From: Nitrospirota bacterium
Lineage (GTDB): Bacteria > Nitrospinota_A > UBA7883
Reading direction: 5' to 3'
NCBI GenBank assembly: GCA_011052055.1
Contig: DRJW01000203.1
Coordinates: 1-11,387 of the forward strand
Length of the DNA stretch: 11,387 nt
In this document: positions 1-8,308 of the stretch, piece after piece
How positions within the stretch are numbered: position 1 is the first letter of the stretch
How the letters are laid out: every line of letters starts with the position of its first letter
The notes under the pieces: model-generated
Told to the model about the DNA's origin: nothing
The model's input: only the letters and a program-made list of their open reading frames with translations
The model's database searches: none
Made by a program: the position numbers and the translations under genes

Positions 1-100
1 GAGAAGGATATTCGTGAAGCTTGCGGATACTGAATGGAATTGGATGGAAATCTATTGCAGGTGGAGTCGCATCCAAAGTGTTCTTGATAAAGATGAATGA
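1..100 (+). other. Possible 3' end of an upstream gene, unassigned
   Basis: One frame is open from base 2 to a TGA at 98-100 and reads through LADTEWNWMEIYCRW; the frame starting at base 1 stops at 33. A third frame stays open to about 137 and contains WKSIAGGVASKV. The TEWNW segment in one frame followed by WKSIA in another loosely resembles the tail of a glycosyltransferase interrupted by a frameshift. With under 140 bases visible this cannot be decided. No start lies in the window, and the ligase gene begins 46 nt after the TGA. Confidence 0.2.
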
Positions 101-146
101 TTTAATGATCTCAAGGCGCTATTCAACGAATTAGTAGAGGGTAAAT

Positions 147-1505
147 ATGGATCTATACGCGCCAATTAATCGATATATCGTCACCCCACTTTGGGCGTGG
201 CATGAAAAGAGTCCGTACCTGGATATTTATCGCGAACTTAAGATCAGCCAATATCAATCCCTCAATAGTATTAAAGAGGGGCAATTTATTAAGATGCGTA
301 AGATTCTGTCTTATGCGTTCGACAACTCCCCATATTATCGGAAGAGATTCCAGGATATTGGGATTCACCCTTCAGACATTAACTCACTGGACGATATTAA
401 TAATATTCCAATTCTTACAAAAAATGATTTGAGAGAGTCTTTTGATAAGATCATTTGTATGAAAGAAGAACAAAATAATGTGAGGACTAAAACTACGTCT
501 GGATCAACTGGTGTAAATGTAAAAGTGCTACTAGACGAGCAAAGCGCGCAATTTAAAAGAGGCAGTGTAGTTAGGTCTGACGAGTGGAGCGGTTGGCGGC
601 TTGGTGGAAAAAAAGCGATGATCTGGGGTAACCCGGAATACAGGAAATCATTAAGAGGACGCATAAGAAATGGCCTTCTGGAGCGCGCAAAATATTTGGA
701 CACTTTGAATATGTCGGAAAGTGAAATGCAACAATATGCAGTATCGCTTCACAATTGGAAACCAGAGTTAATATTTGGACACGCTCATTCTATATATTTA
801 TTCGCCTGTATGCTTGAAAAATATAATATGGCGAAAATTAACACCGCCGGAATAATTTCGACAGCGATGGTTCTGCATGAGCATGAAAGACAAAAAATTG
901 AAAGTGTATTTGAATGTAAGGTAACTAATCGATATGGAAGCGAGGAGGTGAGCCTTATAGCTAGTGAATGTGAGTATCATAATGGTCTTCATATCAATGC
1001 TGAGTCGCTATATGTAGAGTTTATAAAAGATGGAAAACATGTAGGGCCAAACGAGCCAGGGTCAATAGTAGTAACAGATTTAACAAATTACGCGATGCCT
1101 ATAATTAGGTACAAGATCGGAGATGTAGGCAGTCCATCAAATGTCGAATGCCCATGCGGTAGAAAATTACCTATGATTAATAAAATTGAGGGAAGAGTAG
1201 CGGATTATATTTACACACCAGATAAAAAGCTTATCTCAGGTATATCACTAACAGAAAATTTTGCAACGTTGCTTGACGGGGTCGGGCAAATACAAATAAT
1301 ACAAGATAAGTTAAACCATATTAAACTGAATATTGTAAAAAATAATAAGTATAGTGAAAATACTGTAAAAACCGTAAATGAATTGATCGGCACGCATCTT
1401 GGCGCGCAGATGACATATGATATTGAATATGTCGAAGAAATACCACAGGAGCCATCGGGAAAATATCGGTTTTGTATTTCAAAGATACGTAATCCATTTG
1501 AATGA
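147..1505 (+). CDS. CapK/PaaK-family adenylate-forming ligase (phenylacetate-CoA ligase-like)
   Basis: This 452-residue protein belongs to the ANL adenylating superfamily, in the branch with phenylacetate-CoA ligase, coenzyme F390 synthetase and CapK. Such enzymes activate a carboxylate with ATP and usually pass it to CoA or another acceptor in the cytoplasm. Visible motifs are the P-loop TTSGSTG (116-122), the A5-type RYGSEE (262-267), the A7/A8-type YAMPIIRYKIGD (315-326), a CPCGR pair of cysteines (335-339) often seen in this branch, and the C-terminal EPSGK with the likely catalytic Lys439. The start is supported by an AGAGG ribosome site at 136-140, six bases before the ATG. Family members of this type often sit in exopolysaccharide clusters of PEP-CTERM organisms. 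The position just before prsT fits that, but the substrate cannot be read from the sequence. The gene appears intact. Confidence 0.85.
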   Translation: MDLYAPINRYIVTPLWAWHEKSPYLDIYRELKISQYQSLNSIKEGQFIKMRKILSYAFDNSPYYRKRFQDIGIHPSDINSLDDINNIPILTKNDLRESFDKIICMKEEQNNVRTKTTSGSTGVNVKVLLDEQSAQFKRGSVVRSDEWSGWRLGGKKAMIWGNPEYRKSLRGRIRNGLLERAKYLDTLNMSESEMQQYAVSLHNWKPELIFGHAHSIYLFACMLEKYNMAKINTAGIISTAMVLHEHERQKIESVFECKVTNRYGSEEVSLIASECEYHNGLHINAESLYVEFIKDGKHVGPNEPGSIVVTDLTNYAMPIIRYKIGDVGSPSNVECPCGRKLPMINKIEGRVADYIYTPDKKLISGISLTENFATLLDGVGQIQIIQDKLNHIKLNIVKNNKYSENTVKTVNELIGTHLGAQMTYDIEYVEEIPQEPSGKYRFCISKIRNPFE

Positions 1506-1546
1506 CATTTGGAGTAAGTGTCTATTAGCCATATAAATATTTATAT

Positions 1547-1764
1547 CAGTGATCTATTTAATCGGGAAAAAGAACGCGATTATGAGGATGTCGAAATTTA
1601 GTGAGACCCGGATCGTGGCTGTTTTAATCGCGCCTACCGGAATGAGATATGGATATGTACATGTTCAAGAGGCTATCGGAAGTTCGGAAGATGAAAGCGA
1701 AGTGGCTGATAGAAGATATCGAGCTACTGCCTCATGCGCCACTTGGGAGCCTGGCGCTGGTTGA
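1547..1764 (+). pseudogene. Decayed IS3-family transposase orfA remnant
   Basis: The open frame at 1573-1764 begins MRMSKFSETRIVAVL, matching the conserved start of IS3-type OrfA helix-turn-helix proteins (KSRFTE-QIV-IL). The match is then lost. A later stretch in another frame reads MDMYMFKRLSEVRK, similar to the end of OrfA, which suggests an internal deletion plus frameshifts. The best proof is internal. Bases 1547-1618 align without gaps to the complement of 8929-9000, with 56 of 72 identical by hand count, including about 25-30 nt of non-coding sequence before the ATG. No orfB, no clear terminal inverted repeats and no target duplication were found. This fills most of the gap between the ligase and prsT. 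It is not a functional gene. Confidence 0.6.
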
Positions 1765-1825
1765 ATGTCTGACGGCAAATGGAATGCGGGAATATTTTGA
1801 TGTTGCATAGCGTTAAAAATAGGGG

Positions 1826-1852
1826 CTTGCGCAGTTTACAAAACTGTACAAG
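1826..1852. promoter_or_regulatory. Imperfect palindrome upstream of prsT (operator or leader hairpin)
   Basis: CAGTTT (1832-1837) and AAACTG (1841-1846) form a perfect dyad around ACA, and an outer CTTG (1826-1829) pairs with CAAG (1849-1852) across a two-base mismatch. It lies about 70 nt before the prsT start and is not followed by a T-run, so it is not a normal terminator. It could bind a regulator or form a 5' leader hairpin. Confidence 0.4.
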
Positions 1853-1920
1853 CGACTACAATGAATACAGGCGCGCTGTATGGATCACTATCGTTCATTT
1901 ATGGAAAAGGGGGCATCGAA

Positions 1921-4212
1921 ATGAAATACTCTATTAAAGCAACGTTTTTTGCTTTAGCAATTGCTTATTTACTCGGATGCACAGGCAGTCCGGAAAGTAG
2001 ATATGCGCAATATATGACGAGAGGTGAAGAATATCTCGATGCATTAAAAATCAATGAGGCGATCATAGAGTTCAAGAATGCAATTCAGATATTGCCAAAG
2101 AAATCCAAGGCTCACTACAAAATGGCGTTGGCGTATTTGAAAATGGAAAAGCCTTCAAAAGCATACATACAGAAAGTGTACGCAGAGTTGACGCAAGCGG
2201 TAGGCATCGATCCTGGTTTGCTGGACGCGCAAGTTAAACTGGGCGAATTATATCTTTTGACAAAAGAATTCGATAAAGCCAGGGAAAAAGCGGAGATAGT
2301 AGTCCAGAAAGACGATAATTATATAGATGGCTGGATATTGATGGCGCATTCAGTGGCAAGTAAGGGAGAGGTTGATGACGCAATATCCATAATGAAAAAA
2401 ACGATAGAAAAAAATCCTGAATATCTAAACTCGTATATGACATTGGCGATGCTATATAGCGCCCAAAAAGATACAGAATCAGCGAAAATAACTTTGAAGA
2501 AGGCTATTGCAAAGCAAGGTGACGCTCTAAAACCCAGGTTAGCGTTGGCGGAGCTATATCGACGAACCGGGAAAGCCAATCTCGCGGTAAATGAGCTCAA
2601 AGAAGCGGTTAAGAACGCCCCGGGAAATAAACAAGCGCTCTTGGCTCTTGCTCGCTATTACATGTCAACCAGACAGTTTGGAAAGGCGGAGGAGACATTT
2701 GAAACAATAATAAAAGTTAAGCCACAAGATCCCACTGGCTATGTTTTGCTTGGAAATTATTTCATGGGCAGAAATAATCTGGAAGGCGCTGAAAATACAT
2801 ATAAAAGAGGGCTCAAAAATTCGCCAAAATCCCTTCGGTTACAAAAGAGTGTCGCCGAAGTATTAATTAGCAGAAAAAATCTAACCGAAGCTGATAAATA
2901 TATTGATGAAATACTGAAAATAAGTAACAAGGATTATGTGGGACTATATTTAAGAGGAAGAGCGTATCTCGTTGGGAATAAACTAAAGGAAGCCATTAAG
3001 TATTTTAAACTATCCCTAAATGAGGAGCCAAATTTCCCAATTACTCACTACTATCTGGCGCTTGCTTACCAGGCGAAAGGGTCGAATAAATCAGCGAAAG
3101 GTGAACTGTCAAAGGCCTTGAAATTTTCTCCTGGCATGTACAAGGCTCGTTTAGCTCTTGCGAATTTATATATGAATTCCGGCGACTTTCAACTTGGTCA
3201 GGAGGAGGCGGAGAAAGTGCTTGCGCAGATCCCTTTCCACCCAATAGCAAATATGATAGCAGGAGACGCAAAGCTTCGAAAAGGCAAGGTCGACGAGGCG
3301 GAAGATAATTATAAGAAAGCAATTAAAGCGGCTCCTAATGATCCCAGGGGGTATACAAAACTTGCGCTAATATACCGTATTAAACACAATGACAAGAAAG
3401 CTTTCGAGCTATTGGAGAAAGCTCTTGCCATCAATCCAAAACAGATCGCCATATTGCGCATGATTTCAGCAGTTCATATTTCCAATAAAGAGCCTGAAAA
3501 GGCAATAACAAGGATATTAAAGCAACTTAAACTAGAACCTGAGAACCCTCATATATTTTATCTCCTTGGAATGGTTTATATGACTGTTAAGAATTACGAT
3601 AAGGCCGAGCAGGCATACAAAAAAGCTATAAAGATAAATAATAATCTCGTTGGAGCGTATGTTAACCTTGGGAAAGTATACGCGAAGAAAGGGCTTGTTG
3701 ATGAAGCGATCGCCGAATATAAAGCCGCTATGGCCGTTGATCCAGAGCTGATCCCCCCATACGTTCTGCTTGGAGTGCTTTATCAAGAAAAAGGACGTAC
3801 TAAAGACGCTATAGAAATATACAAAAAAGCACTTCAGAAAAACAAAAATATAACGCCTGCGTCCAATAACCTCGCATGGATTTATGCGGAAACAGATCAA
3901 AATCTTGACGAAGCGCTAACGCTAGCTGAGAATGCAAAAACCACGGCGCCAGACAACCCTGAAATATCGGATACATTAGGGTGGATATTTTACAAAAAGG
4001 GCTTATATTTAAAAGCAATCTCGCTACTAAAAGAGAGCGCCAGCAAATTACCAAACAATCCCACTGTTCATTATCATTTAGGTATGGCTTATTACAAAAA
4101 TAATAATATTGAATTGGCCAAAAGCGAGCTCGCTAAATCACTTGGCATAGATAGTTCATTCACGGGCGCCGAGGAGGCTAAGAAAATAGTTAATGAGCAA
4201 AGTCAAAAATAA
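1921..4212 (+). CDS. prsT: PrsT, PEP-CTERM system TPR-repeat lipoprotein
   Basis: This is a 763-residue lipoprotein made almost wholly of tetratricopeptide repeats. The ATG at 1921 is preferred over the in-frame ATG at 1861. It follows a purine-rich AAAAGGGGG site (about 1904-1912), and it places a short signal peptide directly at the N terminus, with lipobox LLGC and acylated Cys20. Residue +2 is Thr rather than Asp, which predicts sorting to the outer membrane. From about residue 30 to 750 there are roughly twenty TPR-like units, many with the A-Y-KKA-x-P spacing (for example NYDKAEQAYKKAIKINNN). Members of the PrsT family are usually near 900 residues, so this copy is somewhat short. It opens the prsT-prsK-prsR set, with a 75-nt gap to prsK. 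The exact biochemical role of PrsT is not established; it is taken as the envelope partner of PrsK/PrsR in PEP-CTERM protein expression or export. Confidence 0.88.
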   Translation: MKYSIKATFFALAIAYLLGCTGSPESRYAQYMTRGEEYLDALKINEAIIEFKNAIQILPKKSKAHYKMALAYLKMEKPSKAYIQKVYAELTQAVGIDPGLLDAQVKLGELYLLTKEFDKAREKAEIVVQKDDNYIDGWILMAHSVASKGEVDDAISIMKKTIEKNPEYLNSYMTLAMLYSAQKDTESAKITLKKAIAKQGDALKPRLALAELYRRTGKANLAVNELKEAVKNAPGNKQALLALARYYMSTRQFGKAEETFETIIKVKPQDPTGYVLLGNYFMGRNNLEGAENTYKRGLKNSPKSLRLQKSVAEVLISRKNLTEADKYIDEILKISNKDYVGLYLRGRAYLVGNKLKEAIKYFKLSLNEEPNFPITHYYLALAYQAKGSNKSAKGELSKALKFSPGMYKARLALANLYMNSGDFQLGQEEAEKVLAQIPFHPIANMIAGDAKLRKGKVDEAEDNYKKAIKAAPNDPRGYTKLALIYRIKHNDKKAFELLEKALAINPKQIAILRMISAVHISNKEPEKAITRILKQLKLEPENPHIFYLLGMVYMTVKNYDKAEQAYKKAIKINNNLVGAYVNLGKVYAKKGLVDEAIAEYKAAMAVDPELIPPYVLLGVLYQEKGRTKDAIEIYKKALQKNKNITPASNNLAWIYAETDQNLDEALTLAENAKTTAPDNPEISDTLGWIFYKKGLYLKAISLLKESASKLPNNPTVHYHLGMAYYKNNNIELAKSELAKSLGIDSSFTGAEEAKKIVNEQSQK

Positions 4213-4287
4213 ATAATGAAGATCGGAAATCGATACGGATGATTTTGAATTGACGTTACGATTTAATATGAAGCTAATTAACGTAAT

Positions 4288-6387
4288 ATGAGTCAATATC
4301 TCGCCATTTTACCTTTGATCGGAGCTCTTGGTAGTCTAAGTTTGGGGCTTTTTGCGTTAACTCGAAATCCACGCAACAGCACAAACATTGGATTCGCGCT
4401 TGGCATGGGATGTCTTGCCATTATAGAAATTGGCTATATAGTAATTATATACGCTAAAGCCCTACCAACCGCATACTATGGAGTGAGAATATCTATATTT
4501 GGCGAGTCGATGTTGCCAGTTGCCTGGTATATGTTTTCAGTAGCATTTGCAAAAAATAGCGTAACAAAATATCAGAGGGGAAAAATATCGATACTTTTGG
4601 TGATGCTTGGGCTTTCCAGTTATTTTACGCTAAGCGCCTGGCTGGGGGATATTGTCGCTACAACTACAGATATGGCGAATGTAGTATCGTATAGTATGGG
4701 CTCGCAGGGGAGATACTATTACATTTATATGATAATAAGCATGAGCCTCAGTGTGGCGCAACTCGAAAATATTATGAGGTCGGCCTCTGGCGCGGAAAAA
4801 TGGAAGATTAAATACATAATAATAGGTGTAGGAGCGATTCTAATCTATTTCATATATTTAGCAAGTCAGTCTCTGTTATTTAATACTATCAGCATATTAC
4901 TTTACCCAATAACCTCAATTGCCATCATTATTGTTACAGCGATGATGGCCATATTTATCATAAAACACAGAGTTATGGACACTGACGTATTTATATCAAG
5001 GTATATTGTTTATAACTCCCTGGCTATTGCGATAATAGGTATATATTTATTTCTGGTTGGAATTATCGCATCTGGAATTAACTATTATGAGATTGCAAGC
5101 AAGTATCAAATATCAACTATAATCAGCTTTGCTTTAATCCTCTTACTTATCATTATATTATTTTCCTCCAGTGTAAGAAGAAAAGCGCAATTATTTATTA
5201 ATAGAAACTTCTATAAGCATAAGTATGAGTTTAGGGATAAATGGATGGAGAGTGTCAGCAGGCTTGGCGCTTTGGGCTCCGTTGATGATACTCTGACCGA
5301 GTTATCCATGATGATAACTGAGACGATGGGGGCTAGCTCAATAGAAATATGGCTGGCTAATTATAATCATAAAACATACAAAAAGGCGATTGATAACAAT
5401 ATAGCTGGGCGCAATACAATCAATTACGATCATCCGATGCTCAATATGGCTAAAGAAATAATGAGGCCGTTTGATATTAGTGATGAATTGAGAAATATAG
5501 CCGCTGAATCCGATAGAGATCAAATTAAAGAGTTGGCAGGTCAAAGCGAAGCGGTATTATTCGCCCCATTTCTTGTTAACGGAGAGATCATCGGCTTTAT
5601 ATTGATAGGAAGTGATATTTCTGGCGAGAACTACGGTACCGACGATTATGAATTAGTGACAGCCTTGATGGCGCAGGTAGCAAGACAGATTAAAAGTATA
5701 TGGCTTTCCCAGGAGTTGATTGCCGCAAAGGAAATGGAGGCTTTCAATAAAATCTCAATGTTTATTATCCATGATATCAAAAATCTGGCAAACTCGCTTT
5801 CACTTGTCAGCCATAATGCGAAAAATAATATATCCAACCCAGAGTTTCAGATAGACGCTATCTCTACAATTGAGAATACGGTATCAAAAATGAAACTGTT
5901 AATAAATAAATTGTCATTCGATCGATCACCCTCAAAATATCAGAGCGGTGTAATATATTTAGATGAAATATTAGCAAAAAATATAAAACAATATGAAAAT
6001 AATAGTAGTAAACAAATTATATATATTAAAAATATCAGTAAGCCTCTGAGGGTATTGGGCGATAGTGAAGCGTTGAATACAGTGTTTACAAATATTATAA
6101 GTAATGCGATTGATTCGATTCAGGGAAAAGGTGAGATTAAAGTATCTGCGTTAAAAAGCAAGGGAAATATTAATATATTGATATCTGATAGTGGCGTTGG
6201 AATGTCAAGAGAATATCTTAATAATAAGCTTTTTCAACCGTTTTCCTCAACGAAAAAAATGGGTATGGGCATTGGGTTATATCAGTGCAAATGTATTATA
6301 GAAGCGCATAACGGAGAAATACATATTTGTAGTAAGGAGGGCGCGGGAGCCGAAGTTCAGGTAATATTACCTGAAAATAACCGATGA
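4288..6387 (+). CDS. prsK: PrsK, PEP-CTERM system membrane histidine kinase
   Basis: This 699-residue sensor kinase has about nine hydrophobic helices in residues 1-300, ending near SSVRRK. A GAF-like domain follows at about 320-470, then a dimerisation/phosphoacceptor segment with HDIKN (His495), and a HATPase_c domain. Visible ATP-site motifs are the N box with Asn606, the G1 box DSGVGM (from Asp634), the F-box region LFQPFSSTKK, and the G2 box GMGIGL (659-664). The polytopic N terminus, the HDIKNL H-box, and the NPEFQ segment about 20 residues later are typical of PrsK and unlike ordinary NtrB kinases. No strong Shine-Dalgarno precedes the ATG at 4288. An alternative upstream ATG at 4269 ends after seven codons, so 4288 stands. 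prsR follows after 84 nt, so PrsR is the expected partner. The stimulus is unknown. Confidence 0.9.
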   Translation: MSQYLAILPLIGALGSLSLGLFALTRNPRNSTNIGFALGMGCLAIIEIGYIVIIYAKALPTAYYGVRISIFGESMLPVAWYMFSVAFAKNSVTKYQRGKISILLVMLGLSSYFTLSAWLGDIVATTTDMANVVSYSMGSQGRYYYIYMIISMSLSVAQLENIMRSASGAEKWKIKYIIIGVGAILIYFIYLASQSLLFNTISILLYPITSIAIIIVTAMMAIFIIKHRVMDTDVFISRYIVYNSLAIAIIGIYLFLVGIIASGINYYEIASKYQISTIISFALILLLIIILFSSSVRRKAQLFINRNFYKHKYEFRDKWMESVSRLGALGSVDDTLTELSMMITETMGASSIEIWLANYNHKTYKKAIDNNIAGRNTINYDHPMLNMAKEIMRPFDISDELRNIAAESDRDQIKELAGQSEAVLFAPFLVNGEIIGFILIGSDISGENYGTDDYELVTALMAQVARQIKSIWLSQELIAAKEMEAFNKISMFIIHDIKNLANSLSLVSHNAKNNISNPEFQIDAISTIENTVSKMKLLINKLSFDRSPSKYQSGVIYLDEILAKNIKQYENNSSKQIIYIKNISKPLRVLGDSEALNTVFTNIISNAIDSIQGKGEIKVSALKSKGNINILISDSGVGMSREYLNNKLFQPFSSTKKMGMGIGLYQCKCIIEAHNGEIHICSKEGAGAEVQVILPENNR

Positions 6388-6471
6388 TGTTTGTGTGACG
6401 AGAGCAATATCGTTATTTAATATGAGATGCCAACATGATAAATATTAATAAAAGATGTTGAGGTGTAGAGA

Positions 6472-7824
6472 GTGAAGCCTGTACTTTTAGTGGTGGAGGA
6501 TGATGAAAATATCGCCAGCCAGATGAAATGGGCGCTGTCGGACCAATATGAGGTGCTTCTTTCGTCAAACGCTGGATTGGCGATTGATATTGTAAAAAAT
6601 AATAAACCCCACCTTGTCACCCTGGATCTTGGCTTGCCACCTGATCCGGATGGATCAACTGAAGGCCTAAATCTTCTTGGGGACATATTAGAGATTGATA
6701 AGAATATTAAAGTGGTGATTGTATCAGGTAATTCAGAAAGAGAAGTAGCGCTGAGGGCGATATCTAAAGGAGCGTATGATCACTTTGGAAAACCAATCGA
6801 TATTGATGAGCTAAAATACGTTTTAAAAAGAGCGCATTATGTATTTTCATTGGAAAAAGAATATCATGAAATGGAAATGGCTCTTCATCGCAGTATTGAT
6901 GGAGAAATAATAGGTTCTAGCAAAGCGATGCTTGAAGCCCAGGCCATTGCCAGAAAAGTCGCTACAAACGATATCCCCGTGCTAATTACGGGGGAAAGTG
7001 GCACAGGCAAGGAAATCCTCGCGCGATATATTCATCAACACAGTAGAAGAAATAAAAATGATCTTGTCCCTTTAAATTGCGGGGCTATACCAGAGAATTT
7101 GATGGAAAGCGAATTGTTTGGTTACGAGAAGGGCGCATTCACTGGAGCGCATACACGACGCCAGGGTAAATTTGAGGGCGCCGATGGCGGCACATTATTT
7201 CTGGATGAAATTGGTGAGCTACCCTTGCCTTTGCAAGTAAAGTTGCTAAGATTTCTTCAGGATAACAAAATCGAAAGAGTGGGAGGCAAAGGATTAATAG
7301 ATGTAGATGTGAAAATTATCGCCGCTACAAATAGAGTCTTAAAAGAAATGGTGTCGGAAGGGCTGTTCAGGGATGATCTGTACTACAGATTGGCCGTCAT
7401 AACTATTGACCTGCCCCCACTGCGTGAAAAAAAAGAAGATGTCTTATTACTGGCAAATCATTTCTTATTAAAATACTCTCACTATAGCAATAGACAAAAG
7501 TACTTGTCCCAAGGCGCTATGGATAGTATGCAAACCTACAATTGGCCGGGAAATGTACGGGAACTTGAGAATAAGATACGGAGGGCGATAACGCTATCGG
7601 ACGGAATCGTCATTTCCTCAAAAGATTTAGGTCTGGGCTTAATAAAAGATCCAGAAATTATTTATGATCTGGCTACTGCTAAACAAATGCTTGAAAAAAA
7701 ATATATAATAGAGGCGCTTGCAAGGCATAAAGGAATTGCCAGCAAGGTCTCTAAAGAGCTTGATATTTCCCGACCAACCTTAACCGGTCTCATGAAAAAA
7801 TATGGAATCGAGTATAATAAATAG
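6472..7824 (+). CDS. prsR: PrsR, PEP-CTERM system sigma-54-dependent response regulator
   Basis: This is a 450-residue NtrC-type activator. The receiver domain (1-120) is complete: acidic pair Asp10/Asp11, phosphoacceptor Asp52 within VTLDLGLPPDPDG, Ser85 and Lys107. The LDLGLPPDPDG loop is characteristic of PrsR. The central AAA+ domain has Walker A GESGTGKE (174-181), the sigma-54-contacting GAFTGA loop (221-226), Walker B GGTLFLDE and the distal FRDDLYYRL arginine segment. A Fis-type helix-turn-helix closes the protein (about 405-447, ISRPTLTGLMKKYGI). The start is a GTG, chosen because GAGGTG at 6460-6465 lies six bases upstream and because the receiver begins right there. It is paired with PrsK. 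In organisms where the system was studied, PrsK/PrsR with RpoN switches on PEP-CTERM genes needed for matrix or floc formation. By inference it acts on the regulatory array at 7991-8130. Confidence 0.93.
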   Translation: MKPVLLVVEDDENIASQMKWALSDQYEVLLSSNAGLAIDIVKNNKPHLVTLDLGLPPDPDGSTEGLNLLGDILEIDKNIKVVIVSGNSEREVALRAISKGAYDHFGKPIDIDELKYVLKRAHYVFSLEKEYHEMEMALHRSIDGEIIGSSKAMLEAQAIARKVATNDIPVLITGESGTGKEILARYIHQHSRRNKNDLVPLNCGAIPENLMESELFGYEKGAFTGAHTRRQGKFEGADGGTLFLDEIGELPLPLQVKLLRFLQDNKIERVGGKGLIDVDVKIIAATNRVLKEMVSEGLFRDDLYYRLAVITIDLPPLREKKEDVLLLANHFLLKYSHYSNRQKYLSQGAMDSMQTYNWPGNVRELENKIRRAITLSDGIVISSKDLGLGLIKDPEIIYDLATAKQMLEKKYIIEALARHKGIASKVSKELDISRPTLTGLMKKYGIEYNK

Positions 7825-7880
7825 ATGTGATAATGATATATATATAGTAATATCTGGATCATCCCTTAGTTTTATTTTGT

Positions 7881-7925
7881 CACGGATATCGGGGATATCA
7901 CGGATATCGGGGATATCACGGATAT
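7881..7925. repeat. Five-copy 9-bp tandem repeat, two alternating forms
   Basis: Five consecutive 9-mers read CACGGATAT, CGGGGATAT, CACGGATAT, CGGGGATAT, CACGGATAT, giving an 18-bp higher-order period. Each junction except the last makes a GATATC palindrome. It starts 56 nt after the prsR stop, in the promoter-side intergenic region. It may be a simple slippage repeat or a multi-site protein-binding array. Confidence 0.85.
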
Positions 7926-7990
7926 GATATAAATTACAAATTATAAAAGTACATCAATTAGATATCTATAAGCAGTATGACGCCAGGAAA

Positions 7991-8037
7991 TAACAGTTGA
8001 CGCCGTCACATTGTTAGACAGTATTTACTGCCTAACA
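7991..8037. promoter_or_regulatory. Enhancer-like array of two overlapping 26-bp palindromes
   Basis: Three half-sites of alternating orientation lie exactly 21 bp apart: TAACA at 7991, TGTTA at 8012 and TAACA at 8033. The first pair encloses the perfect dyad TGACG-C-CGTCA (7998-8008). The second pair is a near-perfect palindrome with arms TGTTAGACAGTA (8012-8023) and TACTGCCTAACA (8026-8037), with one mismatch. No T-run follows, so it is not a terminator. It lies about 80-125 bp upstream of a candidate -24/-12 element, where an upstream activating sequence for a PrsR-like activator would be expected. Who binds it is inference. Confidence 0.55.
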
Positions 8038-8114
8038 GTAGATATACCAGGGCCAATATACTAAGCCGCGTTTTTGAGCAGACCTGTCTTCCAACTTAAA
8101 ATGCTACTGCGCCA

Positions 8115-8130
8115 CGGTACAATCTATGCT
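8115..8130 (+). promoter_or_regulatory. Candidate sigma-54 (-24/-12) promoter
   Basis: CGGTACAATCTATGCT has GG (8116-8117) and GC (8128-8129) separated by exactly ten bases, with AC after the -24 GG and TGC at -12. Transcription would start near 8141 and give a leader of about 170 nt before the winged-helix gene. Departures from TGGCACG-N4-TTGCW are the first T, the C at position 4 and the first T of TTGC. Confidence 0.45.
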
Positions 8131-8204
8131 GTTGATATTTAGTCGTCCCTGAAAAACTTTCATAAGGATTTAAAATGCAGGAAAGCCGTTGAACCCTTTA
8201 AGAC

Positions 8205-8291
8205 ATGGAGGTTTTCACCTTGCAGGCGAAACTTAAATCAGGGCAGACAGAGGTGGCCCAAGAATATATCCAGGTAATCAATAATAATTAA
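8205..8291 (+). CDS. Possible 28-aa leader ORF
   Basis: A 28-codon frame (MEVFTLQAKLK... ending in three Asn) ends 17 nt before the winged-helix gene. The ATG at 8205 has little ribosome-site signal. An in-frame TTG at 8220 has GGAGG (8207-8211) eight bases upstream and would give 23 residues. An even shorter frame (MQESR, from 8174) follows AAGGA. It could be a translational leader or coupling device, or chance. No homology is recognised. Confidence 0.25.
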   Translation: MEVFTLQAKLKSGQTEVAQEYIQVINNN

Positions 8292-8308
8292 ACTGAAAGG
8301 AAAAGCAT

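Noticed and set aside
1561..1577. Sigma-54 promoter before prsT (GG-N10-GC within CGGGAAAAAGAACGCG)
   Set aside because: Only the GG and GC match; the -12 region lacks TTGC, and it lies inside the IS remnant.
1549..1764. A 71-residue open frame as a genuine small gene
   Set aside because: Only its first 15 or so in-frame residues from MRMSKF look protein-like and they match IS3 OrfA; the rest is out of frame, and the nucleotide homology to 8929-9000 starts before the coding part.
3041..3322. Minus-strand open frames inside prsT, prsK and prsR
   Set aside because: They are antisense shadows of well-supported genes and show no domain or ribosome-site evidence.
4253..4284. ACGTTA/TAACGT inverted pair before prsK as an operator
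   Set aside because: Arms are only 6 bp with a 20-nt gap in A+T-rich sequence, within chance expectation.
8012..8037. Rho-independent terminator for prsR
   Set aside because: The 26-bp palindrome is not followed by a T-run on the plus strand, lies nearly 190 nt past the stop, and shares half-sites with a neighbouring dyad, which fits an operator better.
8141..8308. Riboswitch in the leader of the winged-helix gene
   Set aside because: No match to recognised aptamer cores such as cyclic-di-GMP or preQ1 was seen; only short hairpins are present.
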